64,000 bases of DNA from positions 1 through 64,000 of the forward strand of contig JBBPSI010000064.1 in NCBI GenBank assembly GCA_038093515.1, written 5' to 3'. Under the pieces are notes generated by a model. It saw nothing but the letters and a program-made list of their open reading frames with translations, made no database searches and was not told the DNA's origin. This document shows positions 34,400 through 46,235 of the stretch, piece by piece. The DNA comes from Butyriboletus loyo (Eukaryota; Basidiomycota; Agaricomycetes; Boletales; Boletaceae). The number at the start of each line of letters is the position of its first letter. Positions within the stretch are counted from its first letter, which is position 1. The position numbers were made by a program, and so were the translations under genes.

Positions 34400-35128
34400 T
34401 TATATTGATTCTATAACGAATATGAGTATGGAAAGGCTACTGCGCGACAAGACTTACCTTGGAGAATATTGTTCAGCTTGTTGACGCGGGACGACACGCT
34501 GAGGTCAATGCTCTTGTCGCCAAAGTCTACCACGACTCCACCCATGAGAGAAGAGTTGACCTGGATGACGATGAAGAAAGACCGAGCTAAGAAATGCTAA
34601 AGCGCAAACCTTGTTGACCACTTTCAGGGACTTGGCATGTTGCGCGGCTTGCGACTGCTTGAGAATGGACTCGAGCTTGGCAGCGGCATCCTTTGGAAGT
34701 GGTGCGGCCGAAGTAACAATGACCTCCAACTCTCCCTTGTAATTGGAAACAAGCTCATTGAAGCGCTCAATGACGCCTTGTGTCTCGCCCAGTCTTCCGT
34801 TTTCTGAAAGGACAACAAAGAGGTTTTTGGTGACGTCGGAGACTGGCTCCTTCTTTGGGCCCTCTGCCTTTGCGTAGAGTGCAGCCAGACCAAAGGCGCG
34901 ATCCTTTGCTGAAAGCGTCGGATTTGAAATGAAGGCGCTGAGTTCGGGGGTTTCGGTAATGGATTTCGAGACGGTATTGAGTTCTGTCTGTACTTTGGAG
35001 AGCACCTGGGGCGACTTGGCGAGAGCTGCAGAGTAGAGAGCGTTGGAGTACTTGAGTGCGATGGACGAGGCCGCCCGCCGTCCATGGGTGGACGCGACGA
35101 CGGAGGTGCGGAGGGCTGAGGACAACAT
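34400..35128 (-). CDS. atp5: ATP synthase subunit 5 (OSCP), mitochondrial
   Basis: Peripheral-stalk subunit that ties F1 to the stator of the mitochondrial ATP synthase. The N-terminus (MLSSALRTSVVASTHGRRAA) is a basic, Ser-rich targeting peptide. The mature part opens with the helical OSCP domain (SSIALKYSNALYSAALAKSP, FISNPTLSAKDRAFGL, NLFVVLSENGRLGETQGVIE) and ends with the beta-strand part spanning two introns: VNSSLMGGVVVDFGDKSIDL, SSRVNKLNNILQ and the last codons ESI, with TAA at 34402-34400. The intron after VVNK uses GTTTGC, a weaker donor. Size (about 210 residues) fits the family. It is divergently arranged with the C15 peptidase (143 bp between starts), so a shared promoter region is likely. 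Confidence 0.95.
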
Positions 35129-35270
35129 ATTGGACAGAGGAGAGGAGAGTAGAGTTTGAAAGGGAGGCGGGCCCGCCCGTGGTGTGTAGTACTAGAATGG
35201 AATCTAATTCCCACAGAGGAAGGAGCTACGAGAAATCTTTTCTACTGTGTCCTTTTGTACGAGGGTCATC

Positions 35271-36360
35271 ATGCCAGCTGTCAACGGGGTACACGTCACT
35301 ACATCGTCTGTTTCAGAGCCTCGTCCTTACTTTGTCCTCGTTACCGGCTTTGGTGTGAGTCCCCCTTACCCAGTAGCTTGATTCACTTCATCCCTCTGCT
35401 TGCACCTGACCTCCATGGTCCAGCCATTCTCGCGCTATGCCATCAATCCATCATGGCTAGCCGTCCAGCCCCTCCATAACACCATCATACCCGTCGAGGT
35501 CCCACCAGAACCAGTGACTCGCGACGACCCTCGAAATCCGCCCTCATCCGTCCCAATCACCGCTCCGACGACAACCCTCCGCGAGATTCGCATAACGACC
35601 CTCTGTGTACCCGTCACATACGAGGATGTATTATCCATCGTCCCAGGTCTCCACGCCCGTCCCCCTCTTCTTCCCCCGATAGAAGATGCCTTCCCCCCTC
35701 CCCCAGGCGGCTACGACCTTGTGCTCCATGTAGGAGTCGCTGGTCGGGGACCCCTGCGGATCGAAAGAACTGGCCACAAATTCGGTTACAATATGAAGGA
35801 CGCGAATGGGTGTCATGCGCCCATCGTTCGTGTCGCGCATGACGAGGCGAGTCGGGGTCCTTCTGAACCCTCACCGGCGGCGCGGGTGGAGAGGGCACGA
35901 TTGGGGTTAGACATCAAAGGTCCCATTGATAACGGCGAACCCCCAAAACGTGGATTCGGCAAGGGCTATGAATCCTTTGCGGAAGAGATCTATACCGACG
36001 TCGACGTCGAAAAACTTGTAAATGATCTTAAAAAGTCTGGTGTCGAGGTGAGCGTATTGTTTTTCATCTGTGAGGTTTCTTTGTGAATACCTGATCCGTC
36101 CTGCCCTTTTGTTTCTTGTTTTTGTTCGTTTATTTTTGCAGCAAGTGTATTCTTCTCTAGATGCTGGACATTATTTATGCGACTTCATCTATTATTGCTC
36201 CTTGGCGGAGTGTAGACGTTCTACCCCCAAGACTGATAAGCCGACGACTAAAGTGCTTTTCATACACTGTCCCCCGGTAGATCAACCTCTGGGCACAGAG
36301 CAAGTCACCGAGGCAATTAAGAAGTCGATCATTTGGCTATGCACATCTCCCACTTCATGA
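35271..36360 (+). CDS. Pyroglutamyl-peptidase I-like (C15) cysteine peptidase
   Basis: Removes N-terminal pyroglutamate from peptides, or a related activity. Exon 1 (35271-35354) ends LVTGFG; after a 69-bp intron exon 2 continues PFSRYAINPSW, giving the family's GFGPF-x4-NPSW motif. DLVLHVGVAGRGPLRIERTG is the next conserved block. After an intron at about 36,046-36,142 comes QVYSSLDAGHYLCDFIYYCS, which carries the catalytic Cys in the SxDAGxYLC context. FIHCPPVDQPL supplies the catalytic His. Compared with bacterial enzymes (about 215 residues) it has extra proline-rich segments around residues 50-75 and 145-190; such insertions are common in basidiomycete members. The stop is at 36360. Confidence 0.88.
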
Positions 36361-36997
36361 TGCCTCCGACTTCACTGGTGCACCGCTGATTGTTACGATA
36401 CCAACGTTCTCGTTGACAAGGGACTTTGCAGTGGTTGGGTTATCTTTGATCGCTCTGTTTACATATGATCGGGCATTTTTGTGTATGATGATGATATTTA
36501 TTTTGGCCATCTAGGCTGATACGTAGCTCGAATTGCCTCGATGGCTCAAGAAAACAAAGCTTCGTAGATAAAAAGGTAAATATGTTGGTGAACGCGCCGG
36601 GAGGTGAGGGAGAACACACCCACGAAGTACCGCGTCCGTGTCATCGTAGAACAGGGAAGGGTGAAGAAACTTCATCAGGCTCGTCCTGCAAAAGCCGTGA
36701 GGTTGCACTACAGACCTATTGTCGTTGACGATACAGCTGAGAGGCTCATATACTAGAAGGCGAGGCATTCAGCGAAGATGCGACATTTCGTGTACAGTTG
36801 TAGTAACAGCATCGGCGACTTCGGCCGGTAACGGTTATGAGTATCAAGTCGAGTTGCCTGTAACATATGTCGGATGCAACCGGTCAGTCTTTCTCAAGAT
36901 CTGGTCTTGGAGCGGCTCAGAAACCACGCTGATCCGAGCTGAAGATCGAGATAAAAGGGCACTCGTTCAATTCCTCTCAGGATATCATTTCCAGACC
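36361..36997. other. Intergenic spacer
   Basis: About 640 bp between the C15 peptidase stop and the APS kinase start (both plus). No gene, RNA or repeat recognised; it should contain the APS kinase promoter. Confidence 0.4.
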
Positions 36998-37836
36998 ATG
37001 GCCACCAACATCACTTTTCACGAGGGTATGCACATCCATCTCGGACTTGGACTTGACACCTCAAAGACTGACAATCGTTAGGCTCTGTCAGCGCCGCCGA
37101 GCGAGTCGAGCTACTCCAACAGAAAGGAATTACGATCTGGCTAACTGGCTTGAGCGGAAGCGGAAAGGTTGGTGTAGCTTCTTTCATCGGGTCTTCTTGG
37201 ACTTTCTGTTCATCCCGTTCTCTGGTTCTGCCACATCCAGTCTACCATCGCTTGTGCTCTCGAGCAACATCTTTTGCACGAACACAAATTCTCCTACCGC
37301 CTCGATGGGGACAACGTTCGTTTTGGATTGAACAAGGATCTCGGCTTCGACGAGATATCCCGAGTCGAAAACATCAGACGGATCGGAGAGGTACGAAGGA
37401 CACGGCAAAATATCGACTTATCTAATCTGACAGATCAAGTATTCCCCAAGGTCTCAAAGCTATTCGCAGACGCAGGCTGTATTACGATCACTGCTTTCAT
37501 ATCCCCCTACCGCGCAGACCGGGAGATAGCTCGCGAACTCCATCAGAAGGCTAATCTGTCCTTTCTCGAGGTCTTTGTCGATGCTCCTCTCGACGTTGTA
37601 GAGCAGCGTGACCCCAAAGGGTTGTACAAGAAAGCACGTGCTGGAGAGATTAAAGGTGAGCCGATTTACCGTTGTTCCAGCACAAATGTCATAAGCGAAC
37701 ATCAGATTTCACTGGAATATCTGCACCATACGAGGCGCCAGCGCACCCTGCAATTCATATCAGAACAGATCAATGTGACGTGAAACAGGCTGTAGAGGTT
37801 ATTGCGAGATACCTGAGCACGCACAACTATATCTGA
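36998..37836 (+). CDS. met14: Adenylylsulfate (APS) kinase
   Basis: Phosphorylates adenylyl sulfate to PAPS, the second step of sulfate assimilation. Five exons are inferred. Exon 1 encodes [10 protein letters not shown]; exon 2 ends [13 protein letters not shown], with the P-loop Ser/Thr ([12 protein letters not shown]) in exon 3. [20 protein letters not shown] is the classical DGDN motif, followed by [48 protein letters not shown] and, in the last exon, [12 protein letters not shown]. All are highly conserved in Met14 enzymes. The stop TGA is at 37834-37836. Length is about 200 residues, as usual. No extra domain (ATP sulfurylase) is fused. Confidence 0.95.
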
Positions 37837-37971
37837 GGTCGCCATAGATAATCCGGATAGATGTCAAGGCGCAGTTCAATAGGAAATTGCAGGGTATGAG
37901 AATAAGGTCCGTGGGTGCCAGTAGATGACTAGCAAGGCGATGCGTGAAGTATAGGGATTCTGAGATTGATA

Positions 37972-40333
37972 TCAAGGAAGTTCCATTGCTGGGGCACGCC
38001 CTGACTGCGCGTGGGTATTGCTTTCTGCACTACCAACAGTGTTGAAGGAGGCTTGCTCTGTTGGCATCTCCTCCTGCTCCTCCGCAATTACGTCGCCACC
38101 AGATTGCTCCAGCATGTTCGCGAAACCGACCTCAATGACAGAAAACCATCTCGTGAGATCATCTACCGTGCGAGCGAGGTAAGAATTCGTGGCCTCCCGC
38201 GACTCCGTGAGAGATACAAAGTCGAGCGGCTGGATAGGTGGGCCAAGAGTGGACTCCACGGGCACCGATGTCAACGAAAGGGATGTAGCATGTGAGAATT
38301 TTATGAAACCTGATCTACCCCGCCTGTCAATGCGTGGCGGCGAACTGCTTCTCGTGTTGGGAAGTGATATTGTCGATACATTCGCGTCTGCGCGGATACC
38401 CAGGTTACGCGAACCGAGCGGTGTGGGCGAAGAGATGCTGGGTTGAGAGGCGGGAACAATGGTCAATGGAGATGGGAGTAAGTCGGCCGTTCCCACTTGG
38501 TGCTCTGATGTGATAAAAGGGACCTGGCAGAATCAACGAAAGGTCGGGCAGACAGGAAACGTAATAAGGTTTACCTTTACTGAGTCTTTCTGCCCTGGCA
38601 GGACCAAGCTTTTCGTGGAATTGGTACCGTCACTCCCTTTACTAGAAGAACTCCCACTCCTATCTCGTACAGCGAATGGTCTTACAGGAGGCATGAGGGG
38701 TGATGTTGGCGTACTTTCCATAACGGCAACTGAAGCTTGGCGGACAAGGCTGGGTTTCCTTCCAAGGGAAACTCCGGAGGGAGAACCCTCGACCGGAGAA
38801 GAGCGTGCATCGGCGGTATTGGCAGATCGTGCTCTAGTAATCGGTGAAGGAGTTGTTGGAAGAAGGCGAGGAGCAGGTAATGATGGAGCAGTATCCTGCG
38901 AGTACCGAGGCTGATGGCTTGGGAATGAAAATGTATTGTATTTGGCCAGCTGGACATCGTCTGCTCCTTCAGGGAGCCCAACCTTTTTCAAGCCAGCGAG
39001 CTCTCGTGCGGGTGACGAAGAAAGTGGCACAACTGGAGGTGTGACCGTCGGTGAAGATGTCGTTGGCGGGAGTTGAAACAATGGTTTGAGAGTGTCGCTT
39101 GGCGCAATATTGTCATCAAAGAGACCCCGCAAAGAGGTCGGTAGGCGGGTTGTTGTAGGGCGTAGTGTGGAGGCTATGGAAGGTGGGTAAACAGAATTTG
39201 GGAGATCCACATCGTCGTCTTCGTTTGGTACATTCATGAGCGAATTACGTCTAAGGGTATCAAACTCCCAGAGGTCATCGTTCTCTTCAGCGATTTTTTG
39301 TAAGCTGAAAGGCATGAGTAGAATTCTCCCGATAACATGAATAGATCTTACTCTTTCTTCTCTTCACCCTCCCAATCAAGAGGTTCTGCAATACTGGCTC
39401 TGGATCCCCCATTTTGAACCCAGGCATCGTATCTGAGGATCAGCTCTCTTAACACGGATACGTTTACTTTTGAAGCGGACTTGATCCACTTTGTCTTAGC
39501 GAGGTCATCCGCGGAAAGGCGCTGGCAGGGACTTTAGTAAGACGATTGAATCACGATTTCTAGGAACATACGTCATTAGGTGATTCTCGGAGGCAATGAG
39601 AAACGAAATCCCTCATGTCCTTACTACCGTCTCCTTCTCCTAATCTCGGAGGGTTGACTTTGGCAATGAGTTGCATGACTTTGATCGCATCTCTCAAGTC
39701 TGAGTGTGGAGGGGCACCTTTAGTCATCTCGTATACCATGATACCTAGGCTCCAAATATCCGCCTTGCTATCGTACACGGGTGTTGGCTGGGCCACCTCC
39801 GGTGCCATCCAATTGGGAGTACCCATGAGTGTATTTCGCTTGCTTGTCGTTGTAGCAGATAAAGCGGAGACGCCGAAATCGCAGATCATGACTTTGCCAG
39901 TTGCGGTGATGAGAATGTTAGCAGCCTTGATGTCACGATGCATGATCGCGGATTTGTGGAGGTAGGCAAGTCCGATGAGAACTTCGCGAGTGACGACGAC
40001 GATGAAACGTTCTTCGAGTACGCCATCCTTGGAAGTTTGCATGAGGGTACGGACGCTACCTCCTTGTGCGAATTCCATCGCGATCCAGACACGTGGACCA
40101 TCTAAAAAGCAACCATAGTATTTGGTGACATTTGGTGCGTCACGAAGTTGTGTGAGGAGCGCTACTTCGCGCTGGATTGCCTCGACATCGTCGTCTGCTG
40201 TATCGAGGTTGATGATCTTGAGCGCCACGATATTGCCTGTGGGCAGATGGACACCCTTGTGGACGGAGCCGTAGGCACCCTTGCCGACGGTTTCAAGACG
40301 CCGGAAGAGCTGGTGCACGGAAGGTTGTGTCAT
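37972..40333 (-). CDS. STE20-family protein kinase (YSK/GCK-III type)
   Basis: Serine/threonine kinase of the Sps1/Nak1/Kic1 group, which in fungi acts in morphogenesis (RAM/MOR) or septation networks. The start ATG 40333 gives MTQPSVHQLFRRLETVGKGA, with the Gly-rich loop GKGAYGSV, VALKIINLD (ATP-binding Lys), HRDIKAANIL (catalytic loop), DFGVSA and GTPNWMAPEV (activation loop and STE20 signature). The kinase domain ends near LRESPNDRLSADDLAKTKWI, spliced over about 39,560-39,520. The C-terminal half (39,310-37,972) is a long Ser/Pro/Thr-rich regulatory tail with few predicted folds. At least four exons. Start-to-start distance to bL34m on the other strand is 135 bp, so the two share a bidirectional promoter. 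Confidence 0.9.
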
Positions 40334-40467
40334 GGTCACAGGGAACCAACCGGTCGAAGGGGATAACGAGGAGAAGTAGTTGAATGTTACTTGGTTGTCC
40401 ATATTCGGCGCACACGAAAGCGTGTAGCGTGGGAATCTCACATTCAACACCTTGCGACCTACTGGAG

Positions 40468-40749
40468 ATGCTGCCCACTGGTTTATTTTCCTCCTTCTTC
40501 AGAGCAACTCGGACGATTCGCCCCACCTTACTCGCCGGTGCTGGTATAACGAGTTCTCTGAGATGGACACTACCGCTCGGTCTCACCAACATGACCAGCG
40601 TTCGTTTTGCCTCACGTGGCACAGAGTACCAGCCCTCGCAACGGGTGAGGAAGCGCAAACACGGGTTTCTCGCGAGGAAAAAGACTCCAGGTGGGCGTAA
40701 TGTTCTCCAACGCCGTCGTGCCAAGGGTCGGATGTTCCTCAGTCATTGA
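40468..40749 (+). CDS. mrpl34: Mitochondrial ribosomal protein bL34m
   Basis: Small basic protein of the large mitoribosomal subunit. No intron is seen. The start ATG at 40468 ([20 protein letters not shown]) begins a mitochondrial targeting sequence rich in Arg, Ser and Thr. The mature domain is unmistakable bL34: [20 protein letters not shown] followed by [12 protein letters not shown] at the very C-terminus. Total length is 93 residues. The frame is open further upstream to an ATG at 40384, but that would extend into the divergent promoter of the STE20 kinase, so the downstream start is preferred. Confidence 0.93.
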   Translation: MLPTGLFSSFFRATRTIRPTLLAGAGITSSLRWTLPLGLTNMTSVRFASRGTEYQPSQRVRKRKHGFLARKKTPGGRNVLQRRRAKGRMFLSH

Positions 40750-41137
40750 CCCGTCTACGGTATGTTTCCAAAGGATAATTGGGCTTTTATGTTGAGAGAA
40801 TCTACAGGTGCTCGAGATCTATTTGGCGCAGTGGTTATCCCCGCTGGTGAAGAGGGAATCCTCACAGCGGGTTGTGGTCATGGAGAACGAGTCAATGGAA
40901 GCTATTAGCTGAGATCTGTCGCGTACGGGGATCCCAATTTCAGAAGGCATCAGCTTGCTTTGAACCTCGGTCAATGTGCAGTATTTAAGCCCTTGGTGAA
41001 TGGAGTGGTGGGATTCTAGAAAAGGCAATCGACCCCCTCGCCAGTGATGACTCGGATGTCCAATCTTCCACTGCCGTCTCATCTTTTGTTAGGTCTCTTC
41101 CATTTCAACCTCCTAGTATCAACAGACCATCAAAACG
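40750..41137. other. Intergenic spacer
   Basis: About 390 bp between bL34m and eIF2B gamma (both plus). Nothing recognised besides the expected promoter. Confidence 0.4.
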
Positions 41138-43017
41138 ATGGACTTCACTGTCGACCCAGTCCAGTCTGTTCCCCGGGAGTTTCTCGCAGTAATTCTTGCT
41201 GGCTTCGGGAACGAGTGAGCCCATCAGCCCATCATCGTGTCTCCCTCAGCATTTACCGTATCCAGGCTCCTTCCGTTGACAGGTGACGTTGGTGATGAGC
41301 CCTTTCCAAAGGCACTACTCCCCATCTCCAATAGGCCCATGGTCGACTATGCCCTCTCCTGGGTCGAGCAGTCTGGCATCAAAGGTACGACTCGCTCTGA
41401 TACGATCGGTGCATATCACAGATAGGACTACCAGACGTTCTCCTTGTTTGTCCTTCCTCGCATCGCCCCTCTATATCACATTATATCCATTCCGAATCTC
41501 CGGTATCCTCTTCGTCGTTGCATGTTGACATCCAGTCGTTCGACGAGACACAGGAACTAGGTGTCGGAACGTGCTCCATCCTCAGGCACTTCTCCAGCCG
41601 CATTCAAGAAGATTTTGTTTTACTTCCTTGCGACTTTATTCCTCCCCCAGCGCTCCCTCTTTCAAAACTTTTGAATAAATTCCGCTCTGAAGCTACTTCG
41701 GATGGCGCAATCGCTACCTGTTGCTGGTTCGAATCACCCAAATCGGAAAAATCTGCGGCTCCTGACGAGTGGGGTTCTCATTCGCAATCTTGTCCGATAG
41801 TTTGGGACGATTCTACTGGAACGTTATTGTACATCGACACCCTTGACAACACGGACAAGAACGCGGAGGAGCTTGAGTTAAGGATGAGTTTACTCTCGCG
41901 ACACCCTCGGACAAAGCTTTCATCCAGGCTTCAGGACTCTCACGTCTACGTCTGTAAACGTGAAATACTCGACGCTCTACAACGCAAGACTGAATTGGAT
42001 TCCCTGCGGGAGGACTGTCTTCCCTGGTTGTGCAAATTGCACTACCAAGCAACGAAGCGCTCCAAGTATGGGCGTGGTACGGAAAACTTTCCAGTTGATG
42101 CTGGGTCCACTTAATAACTCCCTCACAGTGCTTGGCTCGCTTTCCAACTTTGCGGCACGTACCGTACCAATGAGACATTCAACTCTCCATACGGTCAGCA
42201 CTACAAAAACTAAAGTATCAGTATACAGCCGTTCGACTGCATCCTCACCGGTTCTACAAGGTCGAGAGCTGGGGTACTCGGTGCCACCCAGCCCCACAGG
42301 TTCTGGCGACCTGTGCACGGAGACAAGCAGCCTCCGAGTCTGTGTCATTATTCATCGAGAGGAAGACGGTTATTGTGTTCGAGCCAATAATTTACCTGCA
42401 TATCTAGAAGCAAATCGACATGTAAGCTCTCCGACGTACATACATATTCACCCCGATTCACCATCACACATACAGTTTATAGATGATACATCTTATACCT
42501 TGCCCGTTAACCCGCAGAAACGAGCCCTCATCGACCCAAAAGCATCCATTTCGTCAGATTCCACGATCGGCGATTTCACCAAGGTCGATGAGAAGACGAC
42601 GATCAAGAAATCCGTCATCGGAAAGCATTGTGTTATTGGGAAGATGGCGAAAATCGTTGGTTGTGTGCTGCTTGACCACTGCGTTGTCTCGGACGGGTGG
42701 GTACAAGACGTAGCGCTTTCATTCCACTCGCTGAGCTTGATACAGGGCAAAACTTGAGGGTTCCATCCTCGGCCGGAATACAAAAGTTGGCAGCAAGGCT
42801 GAATTGGTGCGGTGCGTCACGCAGGGTGGGTATGAGGTGAAAGAGAATGGTGAGGTCTCGCGAATCGCATATCTATTGTTTTTACCTACAGACCCCTCTA
42901 GAAAGCTACCGAAACGAGAAGCTCGACGTGTCTGATTGGGGAGCGGAAAACGAGGATCCAGACTCGGACGATGAAGGCGAAGACTCGGACGAGAGTGATG
43001 AGGAAGAAGCCCAGTAG
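41138..43017 (+). CDS. gcd1: eIF2B gamma subunit
   Basis: Part of the guanine-nucleotide exchange factor for eIF2, central to translation initiation control. The N-terminal nucleotidyltransferase-like domain starts MDFTVDPVQSVPREFLAVIL, with LAGFGNE spliced to LLPLTGD, then PFPKALLPISNRPMVDYALS, followed by DVLLVCPSSHRP-type sequence across an intron. The middle holds HVYVCKREILDALQR. The C-terminal left-handed beta-helix has hexapeptide repeats (ALIDPKASISSDSTIGDFTK, IKKSVIGKHCVIGKMAKIVG, GSILGRNTKVGSKAELVRCV). The protein ends in an acidic tail, DSDDEGEDSDESDEEEAQ, with TAG at 43015-43017. Several introns of about 50-80 nt are inferred. The gamma rather than epsilon subunit is indicated by the N-terminus and by the absence of a W2 domain. 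Confidence 0.9.
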
Positions 43018-43211
43018 AGCCACTAGTATTCGCCTAGTAACAGGAACAAGATATTATAAAGTTGCCAAAACACGAATAGTATCAAGCTATCGTGTTCGTT
43101 GTGACGAATGTCCTGCCATCTGGTTTCCAAGACCTTGTGCAAATCGAGAGCCACGACCGCGGGTACCACCTATTGTACACTTCAGTCAATCAGTCTGCGC
43201 AAAATTGCGAA

Positions 43212-46032
43212 TTAGATCATACCGCGTAAACCGCCTCTTGTTCTATCCCCTCTACCGCGACGCTCTTGGGTTTGTTCACCTCGTTTCTCGCCTTTCGTAT
43301 CTCCCCTATCTCCCCACCCACTGGTGCCACCAAGTTTCACGTCCAACGCCTTTTCATTCTGTTCAACCATGTTGCTAACCTTCTCGGCGATTACCTGGGC
43401 GAGTTGTTGCGGGCGCGAAGGCTCAATACGATGGAACACGACGACACCGGTGAATTTGAATTGGTCCAAGGACGCAGACAGTTCCTCATTCCAAATCATC
43501 TTTGAAATTATGGTCGTTACTGTCCTGAGTGGCAACGAAAAGGTTCGCGATAGAAGAGAAAGAGAAAGGGTGGAGTATAACGGAGCGTATGTGAACAAAT
43601 ATGTCCGAAGACCCTGTTCTTGAATGCGCCTAAGAACGTTTGCTTAATATTCACATCGTTGAGCGAAACGGTAAAAACTTACTTAGCCAGCATCTCTTTC
43701 ACCGAGGCCGACTCTGGCATAAGACTCCAAATTTTGATGCTCTGAATGAGATCGCGACATTTCTCCCATTCGCCATCTTGTAGTGCCTTACTGGCTTGCA
43801 TTATATGGTCCCGTGTGCTCTCAGGTGGACCGGTAAAAACTTGGCGGTCCGCAAAATCCAACAGACGGCGAAAGGGCTTCGAAATTACCTTCCTCTTCTG
43901 TTCTTCCGAGTCAATGGAAGCGAGCAAAGGGATCTCCACCAGCATGCTTGACACAAGGAACGCAGCCTCCAAAAGCTCTGTGTTAATGTGCATGTGGAAG
44001 GGAAGCTGCCTCGCTCGTTCAGCTCGTTCTTGTTCGGGAGTGAGCTGTGTCTGGAAACGTTGTTGGTGGACACCCTGGGCCAGAAGTTCCTTCACACGTT
44101 GAGTTGCGAAGATGTCCTGAAGCATCGCCTGCGATTCCTTGATCAAACCGCAGCGGAAGGCGCACAGGCCAAGCTGGACAACAGTACGGTTGTAGAGTAT
44201 TTGTGTGGCCACATCGGCAGAGTGAATGGATTCTTGAAGATGTGACATCAACAGCATGTCACGAGCGATGTAGAAATCATTATGGAGGGCGTGGTGATAG
44301 ATGTGGCTTAGTATAGCCCTGGTACGCAGCAACGAGTTGTCGGCTTTGTAAAGGTGGACACAGAGAGCATGGATTAAGCTCGACGTGGTGGAAGAAGAGG
44401 TTAATGTAACGCTTGGAGGGACCTCCGAAGTGACAAGAGAGGATTCTAGGGCACTGACGACCGCATCTGGCTTCAGCAGGAGTGAGTAAATATGGCCATT
44501 TGGCAGTCACCTGGTCGTACCTTCGAGTATATGTGCTCAAGGCGTCGCATAATCACTCGTGCGAGTGGCTCTGGTTGAAGAAAACTCTCGTAAAACGCTT
44601 GTGCACGACAAATCGTCCGGTAAAGCACTTTCTCATCCTTGAGACGATCCACGTACTCCGTGCCGTGAGGATCGATATTTTGCAGACTCTTGGTAAACTC
44701 GTCATCGAGACGGTCTACAAAGCTAATGATGCTACCTCTGATACGAACGACCCCGTCCGGCTCAGTGTCAGGGGAGCGTTCAAGGAGTTCGTCATAATCT
44801 TCTGTGTTCTCCTGTACTGAATATGACGAATCTTTGGCGACAATTGAGATGAGCTTATCGACTTCGCGCTCGGCAGCCAGCCATATATCTATTGGCATGT
44901 AAGTCGTCATCGACGAGTTGTAATCAAACCGCGAAGAAACCAAGGCTAAAAGGACACGGATGCGTTGATATGGTGTAACAGCGACCTCGAGGAGTTTCTC
45001 AAGAATGCGCATCTGCTCTCCTCGATCCGTGTTCTAAGCGATCGTCAGCTACAAGGTGAACAATAATCAGATTCCGCGGACCTTTTTGCCCCTGGCCTCA
45101 TGCACAATCTTGAGGGTCTTGAAGATAGCATCTGCGGTAAATTGCATGGCCTTACCACCTTTTCCGACCGTTGTAAACTGGTCCTCCCCCGAAGGGTTTT
45201 CCTCTTCGCTACCACTGTCAGCAAATTTCTTTGGTTTCTTCGTCGCCTTTACAGACGCAGCTTCGACCGGTTGACTATGCAGAGTATATTCGCGCTCAAA
45301 GGCCACCGGGTCCTGCAAGACGTCTAAGGAAGAACAACAAGCTTGAATGCATTTCTTACGGCTTGATAGTGCGACAACTCCTTTTCGTGCTCCTTCGTCG
45401 ATTTCCTGACCTTTTGTTTCATGGAGTTCAGCGCACGCGCATTTGCAGCGTTCATTTTTTTCTTTGTCTCTTTTTCCTTAGCCAAAGCAGCATTCAAGGA
45501 ATCATCGAAGTTTATTAGCGTTTTGAGGAAGAATGGGGGAATGGGTTCTGCAGCATTGCTTTGGCGCTGCACGAGACGCAACAACTTGTCGAACTCTTGA
45601 TGTTCACATCAGTGTTAGGGGCAAGCAAACAAGGTGATGGAGCGAACCTGCAGATATGACCACCCAGTCGTTGATTTTGAGAGCATTATCCATCACTTTA
45701 CCGGTTGCCTCGATCTCCTCGAGACGTTTGTCTTTGGAACTTTTGACGACACGCTTCACGTCTTCATCTTCGTCACTCTCCGCGTCGTCGGAGTCGCTGC
45801 GTAGAAACCTTCCCTTTTTCTTCTGTGCATCAGGATCGCTTTCTTCTTCGGACTCTGACTCCGACTCGGAACTACTGGAGTCGCTACCGGCTGTGCGAAG
45901 GAATCGAGACATGCCGGTCGGTTTCGCTGCTGGCTTTGGGGGAGCCTCTTCATCGCCGCTGGTCAGAAGTTCCTCGTCGGATTCTTCTGTATCGGAATCA
46001 GAGTCGCCAGCTTTCCTGAAGAAACGGGACAT
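43212..46032 (-). CDS. nip1: eIF3 subunit c
   Basis: Core scaffold of the eIF3 complex, binding eIF1 and eIF5 during start-codon selection. The N-terminus ([20 protein letters not shown]) and a second MSRFLRTAG repeat, followed by long Ser/Asp/Glu tracts, are typical of eIF3c. Next come [15 protein letters not shown] sequence, [20 protein letters not shown], and the long helical region ([40 protein letters not shown]). The PCI domain lies at the end ([40 protein letters not shown]), then an Arg/Gly-rich tail ([14 protein letters not shown]). Stop at 43212. The gene is convergent with eIF2B gamma (about 190 bp between stops). About six introns; near 860 residues, the usual size. Confidence 0.95.
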
Positions 46033-46235
46033 GATTGCAGTTGTGAGATTGTTATCGTACTCGACTCGAAATTTTGCATTCTGCAGCGCGTGAGAACCCT
46101 CAACCTGGAGGTGTTACGTAAACTCTATGCCGAAAGCTAGGACATTAGGTGGCTCATATCCAACGAGCTCGGAAAGCATACACTACCTACTTCCACTAAA
46201 TATCATCACAGAGCGGTATCACGAGCGAGCGAGGA

